In this document: piece by piece, positions 1 through 5,125 of the stretch
How the letters are laid out: each line of letters begins with the position of its first letter
Numbering within the stretch: position 1 is the first letter of the stretch
Source of the DNA: an uncultured Lachnospiraceae bacterium
Lineage (GTDB): Bacteria > Bacillota > Clostridia > Lachnospirales > Lachnospiraceae
Direction: 5' to 3'
Assembly: GCA_902796375.1 (NCBI GenBank)
Contig: CADBOW010000134.1
Span: 1-8,922 of the forward strand
Length of the DNA: 8,922 bases
Position numbers and translations under genes: made by a program
The notes under the pieces: generated by a model
What the model saw: only the letters and a program-made list of their open reading frames with translations
The model's database searches: none
Told to the model about the DNA's origin: nothing

Positions 1-243
1 GATTACATCACCGGACCGAAGATCATCACAGATGAGACCAAGAAGGCTATGAAGAAGATCCTGTCCGATATCCAGGATGGTACCTTCGCTAAGGACTTCC
101 TGCTGGATATGTCCTCTGCAGGCGGCCAGGCACACTTCAAAGCACTTCGCAAGCTGAAGGCTGAGCATCCGTCAGAGAAGATCGGTGCAGAGATCCGTTC
201 TCTCTACAGCTGGAGCGATGAGGATAAGCTGATCAACAACTAA
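1..243 (+). CDS. ilvC: Ketol-acid reductoisomerase, C-terminal fragment (5' end outside window)
   Basis: Frame 1 is open from the first base to TAA at 241-243 and gives the last 80 residues of a protein that starts upstream. The segment reads DYITGPKIITDETKK, then DIQDGTFAKDFLLDM, then HFKALRKLKAEHPSEKIG and a terminal SLYSWSDEDKLINN. This matches the end of the C-terminal helical (knotted) domain of ketol-acid reductoisomerase. The family uses NADPH and Mg2+ to turn 2-acetolactate or 2-aceto-2-hydroxybutyrate into the dihydroxy acid, the second step of valine, leucine and isoleucine synthesis, in the cytoplasm. The HPxEKxGxxxR pattern near the end is typical of the family. The catalytic and Rossmann regions lie outside the window, so cofactor preference cannot be judged. 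A hairpin follows about 40 bp after the stop, suggesting this is the end of the ilv transcript. Confidence 0.93.
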   Translation, partial: DYITGPKIITDETKKAMKKILSDIQDGTFAKDFLLDMSSAGGQAHFKALRKLKAEHPSEKIGAEIRSLYSWSDEDKLINN

Positions 244-283
244 TCATAAACGGATCCCGGATTCGGGACGGATACAGAGACAG

Positions 284-316
284 CAGCGACGCATACCTAC
301 AGGTGCGTCGCTGTTT
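284..316 (+). terminator. Probable Rho-independent terminator after ilvC
   Basis: A perfect 10-bp stem (CAGCGACGCA at 284-293 pairing with TGCGTCGCTG at 304-313) encloses a 10-nt loop and is followed by only three T residues (314-316). The stem is strong and GC-rich, but the U-tract is short, so termination may be partial. A smaller hairpin (TCCCG 255-259 with CGGGA 264-268, loop GATT) lies just upstream. Position between ilvC and a new strong promoter supports a transcript boundary. Confidence 0.55.
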
Positions 317-365
317 GCGTGATACGGCAGGCAGGGGTGCCTGCATGCATATTCGCCGGCCCCTC

Positions 366-394
366 TTGACACCTCCTTCGTATGATTCTATAAT
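366..394 (+). promoter_or_regulatory. Perfect-consensus SigA-type promoter for the AIM24-zfHC2-polA-coaE run
   Basis: TTGACA at 366-371 and TATAAT at 389-394 are both exact consensus hexamers, separated by exactly 17 bp. Transcription should begin near 401, leaving a leader of about 59 nt before the start codon at 460. The leader holds a small GCGC/GCGC hairpin (408-411 with 418-421). A strong constitutive housekeeping promoter is the simplest reading, and no operator-like repeat is obvious around it. Confidence 0.88.
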
Positions 395-443
395 TTTTAA
401 TGTTAATGCGCATAAAAGCGCGGGGGTATATTGGTAAAGGATC

Positions 444-451
444 AAAGGAGG
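444..451 (+). promoter_or_regulatory. Shine-Dalgarno site fixing the AIM24-family start at 460
   Basis: AAAGGAGG lies 8 nt before ATG 460. The frame is also open from an ATG at 400, but that codon falls at the expected transcription start of the promoter at 366-394 and has no ribosome-binding site, so 460 is the start. Confidence 0.9.
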
Positions 452-459
452 AGAAGAAA

Positions 460-1272
460 ATGATTCATTACAACAACGTGTTTAACAATCCCAATATCAA
501 GTGGATCGCTCAGGGGGGACAGTATTTCATTTATGAGCATCAGGAAGATCTTTCGGTATCACCGTATTATGCCAATACCGCTTACTTCATGAAGGAAATG
601 AATGTGAAGAAGCGTCAGGTTCTGGTACAGCTGAACAATACAGCAACCAAGATCCAGGCAGGTGCCATGCAGTGGATGTCCGGAAATATCGAGATGAATT
701 CCGGAGTGACCGGTGTGGGTAACTTCTTCGGCAAGATGGTTAAGGGTGCAGTGACCGGTGAATCCGCAGCTAAGCCCATTTATACAGGACAGGGCTATCT
801 GATGCTGGAGCCCACCTTCAATTTCCTGATGATCGAGGATGTTGCGGCATGGGGACAGGGAATCGTTCTGGATGACGGACTCTTTCTTGCATGTGATTCC
901 AATATCAACGAATCTATCGTTAAGAGAAGCAATCTCACCTCAGCGGCATTCGGCGGCGAGGGACTGTTCAATCTGTGTCTGTCAGGCCAGGGCTACTGCG
1001 TTCTGGAAAGCCCGGTTCCGAGAGAAGAGCTTTTTGAATTCAATCTGGAAAATGATGTACTGAAGATTGACGGAAATATGGCCATCGCATGGTCATCCAC
1101 CCTTGAGTTCACTGTGGAAAAGGCAACCAAGTCCCTGATGGGATCGGCAGTTGCAAAGGAAGGCTTCGTGAATGTTTATCGCGGAACAGGTAAGGTCCTT
1201 ATGGCACCGACAATTCCGGGAACCGGTATGAGTAACTGGAACGGACCGGAGCAGACAACCGCAACCAAGTAG
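460..1272 (+). CDS. AIM24-family protein (PF01987/TIGR00266 type), function unknown
   Basis: A 270-residue soluble-looking protein with no signal peptide or membrane segment. It shows the glycine-punctuated beta repeats of the AIM24 family: AGAMQWMSGNIEM at about 67-79, GEGLFNLCLSGQGYCVLES at about 166-184, and EGFVNVYRGTGKVLMAPT at about 234-251. The family has a TRAP-like beta fold and is widespread in bacteria. Its name comes from a yeast mitochondrial protein linked to inner-membrane organisation, but the bacterial biochemical role is not established. Residues 84-105 (GTGVGNFF... region with GKMVKGAVTGESA) form a Gly/Ala/Lys-rich insertion inside the first repeat, where many relatives are shorter; that comparison is from memory. 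The start is set by a strong Shine-Dalgarno site. It is the first gene after a perfect promoter, and the next gene starts 7 bp after its stop, so the two are surely co-transcribed. The family call is confident; any cellular role here would be a guess. Confidence 0.85.
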   Translation: MIHYNNVFNNPNIKWIAQGGQYFIYEHQEDLSVSPYYANTAYFMKEMNVKKRQVLVQLNNTATKIQAGAMQWMSGNIEMNSGVTGVGNFFGKMVKGAVTGESAAKPIYTGQGYLMLEPTFNFLMIEDVAAWGQGIVLDDGLFLACDSNINESIVKRSNLTSAAFGGEGLFNLCLSGQGYCVLESPVPREELFEFNLENDVLKIDGNMAIAWSSTLEFTVEKATKSLMGSAVAKEGFVNVYRGTGKVLMAPTIPGTGMSNWNGPEQTTATK

Positions 1273-1279
1273 GAGTATT

Positions 1280-1864
1280 ATGAATCATCTGGAGGCACAA
1301 TCCTATATCATGCCCTTCATCGAGGGGAAACTTCCTGAGTCGAAGCAGATGGAGTTTGTCATGCATATGAGAAACTGCAAATCCTGCCATGACGAACTGG
1401 AGATTTACTATACCCTGATGACTGGGATGCAGATCCTGTCGGATGCGGAAGCTCCTTCTGGAAATTTCGGAAAGGATCTGGAGGTCAAGCTGACGAAGAT
1501 CGAGCATAAGGCCCGGAACAGGCGGGGACTCCGTGTTTCCACCTTTGTGCTGATCATAGCGGCCATCGCATTGGGCATGGTGCTTTTCTACGGAAGGTGT
1601 CTGACCAGAGTTTATGCATTTGAGCAGCAGACCAAACAGACTGCTCAGGGAGAATATTACTTCAGCCGGAAGCTGGATAATATCCTGCTTCCGGTTGAGG
1701 ATCGTGTATTACTGTCACAGCAGATCAAGGCTGAGAAGAAGGAAACCGCAAAACCACCGGAACTCTTCGACAAGGTACATGGATATCAGGAACTGACGGA
1801 ATATGCAGATGAACTCTTAAGTCTGGGAGGAAAGATCGCGAATGAAGAAATTACTGCTGATTGA
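1280..1864 (+). CDS. Single-pass membrane protein with anti-sigma-type zinc finger (zf-HC2-like)
   Basis: A 194-residue protein in three parts. The N-terminal part has H29-x3-C33-x2-C36 (HMRNCKSC), the zinc-binding signature of anti-sigma factors of the ZAS/zf-HC2 class. A hydrophobic segment at about 86-104 follows the positive stretch KARNRRGLR, so the zinc finger should lie in the cytoplasm. About 88 residues then lie outside, charged and without a recognised domain. In known relatives the finger binds and silences an ECF sigma factor until a signal leads to release. No sigma factor is encoded next to it, so its partner is unknown, and it may not be an anti-sigma factor at all. The Shine-Dalgarno AGGAG (1271-1275) overlaps the stop codon of the AIM24 gene and is only 4 nt from the ATG, which suggests translational coupling. 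The 3' end overlaps polA by 23 bp. Domain call good, function uncertain. Confidence 0.75.
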   Translation: MNHLEAQSYIMPFIEGKLPESKQMEFVMHMRNCKSCHDELEIYYTLMTGMQILSDAEAPSGNFGKDLEVKLTKIEHKARNRRGLRVSTFVLIIAAIALGMVLFYGRCLTRVYAFEQQTKQTAQGEYYFSRKLDNILLPVEDRVLLSQQIKAEKKETAKPPELFDKVHGYQELTEYADELLSLGGKIANEEITAD

Positions 1865-4460
1865 CGGTAACAGTATCATGAACCGGGGCTTCTACGCACT
1901 GCCGGTGGACCTGACAAACCAGGAGGGCTTACATACGAATGCTCTCCTGGGTTTTTTGAATATTTTCTTCCGTATCTATGAGGAAGAACATCCGACGAAT
2001 ATCTGCGTGGCATTTGATGTACATCAGCCCACCTTTCGTCATGAACAGTATAAGGAATATAAGGGGAAGAGGAATCCCATGCCGGATGAACTGAGGGAGC
2101 AGATGCCCGTCATCAAGGAGATCCTGAAGACCATGCATATCCCTACCGCGGAGCTGGGAGGCTATGAGGCGGATGATCTGATCGGTACCCTGTCCCGTCA
2201 GGGAGAGGAAGCAGGGATGGAGGTTACGGTCCTGTCCGGGGACCGGGATCTGCTTCAGCTGGCTACGGAACAGGTTATGATCCGGATCCCAAAGACCCGG
2301 GGTGGGAAAACAACCGTCGAAGACTACAAGGCGGCTGAGGTGCAGGCCACCTACGGAGTAACCCCTGTTGAATTTATCGAAATGAAGGGTCTGATGGGGG
2401 ATACCTCGGATAATATTCCGGGTGTTCCGGGGATCGGACCGAAGACGGCGGAGAAGCTGATCCGCACCTATCATACGGTAGAGGCCGTGATCGAGCACAT
2501 TCCCGATCTGCCGCAGAATAAAATGCGTGCCGCGTTGGAAGAGAACAGTGAAATGGCTGTCTTCTCCAGGGATCTTTCCCGGATCCTGCTGACTGCACCG
2601 GTTCCCGTGTCGCTGGAGGAAACCGAAGTGAGCAGGGAGGAGCTGCTGTCGGATTCCGTACGGGACTGCTTCATGAAGCTGGAGCTGAAGAGTCTGCTGA
2701 AGCATTTTTCGGGTGTGGAAGAGGAGAAACGGGAATTTCATCCGGAGATCCGGGACGGAAGACTCTCAGAGGTGAAGGCCTTTGCGGAGAAGGGAGATAC
2801 CGTGGGATTCTATCCGGTTTTTGCTGATGGAGTTCTGCTGGGAACCGCATTTTCCCTTAAGGATACGGTATTCCTTACAGCGACGGATGCCGTGGCTTCC
2901 GTATATGAGCTTTTGTCCTGGTTCCTCAGAAATGAGATCACCATCGCCGTGCCCGGGATCAAGAACTTTATACGTCCCTTCCGGATCACGCCGGAGGAGA
3001 ACTGGTTTGATACGGAGGTGGCAGCCTATCTGATCGACCCGCTGGCAGGAGATTATCCGTACCATTCTCTGGTGGAGAAATATCTCGGGTTCGAAGTGAA
3101 GAGCGAGAAGGAAATGATCGGGAAGCAGGAGCTTACGGTATTTGCCTTCTCCACACCGGAATTCCGGGAGGTATTTGCCATGAAGGCATATACGGCGCAG
3201 GCACTTTGTCCCATCCTGAAGAAGAAACTTGAGGATATGGATATGGCTGAGCTGTATCGTACCATGGAGCATCCGGCCACCTTTGTATTACAGGATATGG
3301 AGGAGTACGGGATCCGTGTGGACCGGCCGGCACTGGAAGCATATGGAAACAGGCTGGATCAGAGGATCGAGGCACTTACCAGGGAGATCTATGATGCTGC
3401 AGGAGAGACCTTTAATATCAATTCCACGAAGCAGCTTGGAACGATCCTTTTTGAGAAGCTGGAGCTTCCCAGCGGAAAGAAAACCAAGAGCGGATATTCC
3501 ACAAATGTGGATGTCCTTATGAAGCTGCGGGAATCACATCCCATCATTCCCGCCATACTGGAATACAGGCAGCTGACGAAGCTCCGGTCCACTTACGTGG
3601 AAGGGCTTATGACGGCCATAGCGGAGGACGGACGTATCCACAGTCGGTTCCATCAGACGGTTACGGCTACAGGACGCATCAGTTCCTCTGAACCGAATCT
3701 GCAGAATATCCCCATGCGGACCGAGCTGGGAAGAGAGCTTCGCAAGATCTTTGTCCCCGAGGATGGCTTCCTCTTTGTGGATGCGGATTATTCCCAGATT
3801 GAGCTGCGTGTCATGGCTGCCATGTCGGAGGATGAGAATCTGATCGAAGCCTTCCGTCAGTCACAGGACATTCATGCGTCTACGGCTTCCAAGGTGTTCC
3901 ATGTGCCTTTGGATCAGGTGGACAGCGGACTCAGGCGAAAGGCAAAGGCTGTGAATTTCGGTATCATTTACGGAATCAGCTCCTTCGGTCTGGGCCAGGA
4001 TCTGGATATATCCCGTAAGGAAGCCCAGGAGTATATTGATCAGTATTTTGAGACCTATCAGGGGGTGAAACGGTTCCTGGATCTGCTGGTGGAGACCGGG
4101 AAGGAGACCGGGGCCGTACGTACGCTCTATAACAGGATTCGCCCCATTCCGGAGCTGAAGTCCTCCAATTTCATGACACGCCAGTTCGGTGAACGGGTTG
4201 CCATGAACAGTCCCATCCAGGGAACGGCGGCGGATATCATTAAAACCGCAATGATCCGTGTCAGAGACGAATTACTGGAACGTGGGATGAAATCCCGTCT
4301 GATCCTGCAGATCCACGATGAGCTACTCATTGAAGCGGCTGTGGACGAGGTGGATCAGGTGAAGGAGCTGCTTGAGAGAAATATGGTACATGCCGCAGAA
4401 CTGGCAGTACCCCTTTATGTAGATATGCACACGGGAGCGAACCTGTATGATACAAAATGA
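1842..4460 (+). CDS. polA: DNA polymerase I (5' nuclease + polymerase, proofreading domain degenerate)
   Basis: An 872-residue, full-length family A polymerase that removes RNA primers and fills gaps in replication and repair. The 5'-3' exonuclease (about 1-290) has its metal ligands: D8, D59, the EADD cluster at 109-112, D134 and D136 in SGDRD, and D187/D190 in GDTSDNIPG, followed by the helix-hairpin-helix GVPGIGPKTAEKL. The middle domain (about 300-465) has lost the 3'-5' exonuclease residues: no DxE appears in motif I (GFYPVFADG at 322-330), and the later aspartates are missing too (GIKNFIRPF, AYTAQAL). Proofreading is therefore expected to be absent, as in Bacillus-type enzymes. The polymerase domain has motif A (DYSQIELR, D649), motif B (RRKAKAVNFGIIYG, 698-711) and motif C (QIHDELL, D826). 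The start is supported by GGGAGG at 1825-1830. It overlaps the zinc-finger gene by 23 bp and coaE by 14 bp. Confidence 0.97.
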   Translation: MKKLLLIDGNSIMNRGFYALPVDLTNQEGLHTNALLGFLNIFFRIYEEEHPTNICVAFDVHQPTFRHEQYKEYKGKRNPMPDELREQMPVIKEILKTMHIPTAELGGYEADDLIGTLSRQGEEAGMEVTVLSGDRDLLQLATEQVMIRIPKTRGGKTTVEDYKAAEVQATYGVTPVEFIEMKGLMGDTSDNIPGVPGIGPKTAEKLIRTYHTVEAVIEHIPDLPQNKMRAALEENSEMAVFSRDLSRILLTAPVPVSLEETEVSREELLSDSVRDCFMKLELKSLLKHFSGVEEEKREFHPEIRDGRLSEVKAFAEKGDTVGFYPVFADGVLLGTAFSLKDTVFLTATDAVASVYELLSWFLRNEITIAVPGIKNFIRPFRITPEENWFDTEVAAYLIDPLAGDYPYHSLVEKYLGFEVKSEKEMIGKQELTVFAFSTPEFREVFAMKAYTAQALCPILKKKLEDMDMAELYRTMEHPATFVLQDMEEYGIRVDRPALEAYGNRLDQRIEALTREIYDAAGETFNINSTKQLGTILFEKLELPSGKKTKSGYSTNVDVLMKLRESHPIIPAILEYRQLTKLRSTYVEGLMTAIAEDGRIHSRFHQTVTATGRISSSEPNLQNIPMRTELGRELRKIFVPEDGFLFVDADYSQIELRVMAAMSEDENLIEAFRQSQDIHASTASKVFHVPLDQVDSGLRRKAKAVNFGIIYGISSFGLGQDLDISRKEAQEYIDQYFETYQGVKRFLDLLVETGKETGAVRTLYNRIRPIPELKSSNFMTRQFGERVAMNSPIQGTAADIIKTAMIRVRDELLERGMKSRLILQIHDELLIEAAVDEVDQVKELLERNMVHAAELAVPLYVDMHTGANLYDTK

Positions 4461-5094
4461 TGAAACCATGATCGTGCTTGGGATCACCGGAGGGATCGGT
4501 TCGGGCAAAAGCCTCGTTCTGCATCAGCTGGAACAGGTCCCGGGTGCGGTCGTCATAGAAGCGGATCTCCTGGCCCACAAGCTGATGCTCCCGGGACATG
4601 TGGCCTACCGGAGGATCGTGGAGTGCTTCGGCAGAGAGATCCTGTCCGGGGACGGTACTATCGACCGGACGAAGCTGGGAAGCCTGGTCTTTCAGGATGA
4701 AGAAGCACTTCGGAAACTGGATCATATTGTCCATCCGGAGGTGAAGAAGAGTATCCGTGCCAGAATCCGGAGAAACCGGAGGAAGGAGACACGGCTGCTG
4801 GTGATCGAGGCTGCGCTTCTGATCCAGGATGGCTATAAGACCATCTGTGACGAGATCTGGTATATCTATACGAAGCCGGAGCTGCGGATCCAACGCCTCC
4901 TGGAATCCAGAGGAGGGACCCCGGTAAAATGGAGGTCTGTGATCTCCAGTCAGCCTGAGGATGCATTTTTTCTTCAGAATGCGGATGTGGTCCTGGAGAA
5001 TAATGCGGATGAGACTGCACTTCGGCAAAACCTGATCCATGAGCTGGAAAGACTTCTGTTGAAGTCCGAAAAGAATGATGATATAATATCATAG
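4447..5094 (+). CDS. coaE: Dephospho-CoA kinase
   Basis: A 215-residue P-loop kinase that phosphorylates the ribose 3'-hydroxyl of dephospho-CoA with ATP, the last step of coenzyme A synthesis, in the cytoplasm. The Walker A motif GGIGSGKS lies at 15-22 within GITGGIGSGKS. EADLLAHKL (38-46) supplies the conserved acidic residue (D40). TIDRTKLGSLVF and LDHIVHPEV (91-99) match the family's core, and LRIQRLLESRGG (146-157) is the lid with its arginines. ADVVLENN at 179-186 fits the usual C-terminal AD-V-x-NN pattern. The usual LLFE motif is replaced by ALLIQDGY, a mild deviation. ATG 4447 is preferred because GGAG at 4434-4437 sits 9 nt upstream; the alternative ATG 4468 has no ribosome-binding site. 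The polA-coaE adjacency is common in Firmicutes. The last codons carry the promoter of the next gene. Confidence 0.93.
   Translation: MIQNDETMIVLGITGGIGSGKSLVLHQLEQVPGAVVIEADLLAHKLMLPGHVAYRRIVECFGREILSGDGTIDRTKLGSLVFQDEEALRKLDHIVHPEVKKSIRARIRRNRRKETRLLVIEAALLIQDGYKTICDEIWYIYTKPELRIQRLLESRGGTPVKWRSVISSQPEDAFFLQNADVVLENNADETALRQNLIHELERLLLKSEKNDDIIS
5059..5087 (+). promoter_or_regulatory. Promoter of the diguanylate cyclase-ackA pair, inside the end of coaE
   Basis: TTGAAG (5059-5064), a 17-bp spacer, and an exact TATAAT (5082-5087) preceded by TGA (5079-5081), an extended -10. Transcription should start near 5094, giving a leader of about 30 nt before ATG 5126. AGAGG at 5112-5116 is the likely ribosome-binding site. 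The promoter lets the cyclase and ackA be expressed independently of the polA-coaE transcript, though read-through from upstream is possible since no terminator separates them. Confidence 0.78.
5078..5092. repeat. Perfect 7-bp inverted repeat centred on the -10 box
   Basis: ATGATAT (5078-5084) and ATATCAT (5086-5092) are exact reverse complements around one central A. The palindrome covers the whole -10 element of the promoter at 5059-5087 and ends at about the expected transcription start, where a repressor would block initiation. It is AT-rich and also encodes the last residues and stop of CoaE, so chance is a real alternative. Confidence 0.4.
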
Positions 5095-5125
5095 GTTTAT
5101 TCTTTTTTATCAGAGGATTGGGGTC

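Noticed and set aside
400..459. In-frame upstream start of the AIM24-family gene at 400
   Set aside because: The ATG coincides with the expected transcription start of the promoter at 366-394, has no ribosome-binding site, and the added residues do not resemble the family; 460 has AAAGGAGG at ideal spacing.
1929..2741. Minus-strand 270-residue open frame inside polA
   Set aside because: It lies opposite the conserved 5' nuclease domain, has no family resemblance and no promoter or ribosome-binding site.
2796..3250. Loss of 3'-5' exonuclease residues in polA as an unusual defect
   Set aside because: Degenerate proofreading domains are normal in Firmicute DNA polymerase I, so this is recorded in the gene entry but is not novel.
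4468..4470. Alternative coaE start (MIVLGITGG...)
   Set aside because: It begins nearer the P-loop as in many homologues, but lacks a ribosome-binding site, while 4447 has GGAG at 9 nt; the question stays slightly open.
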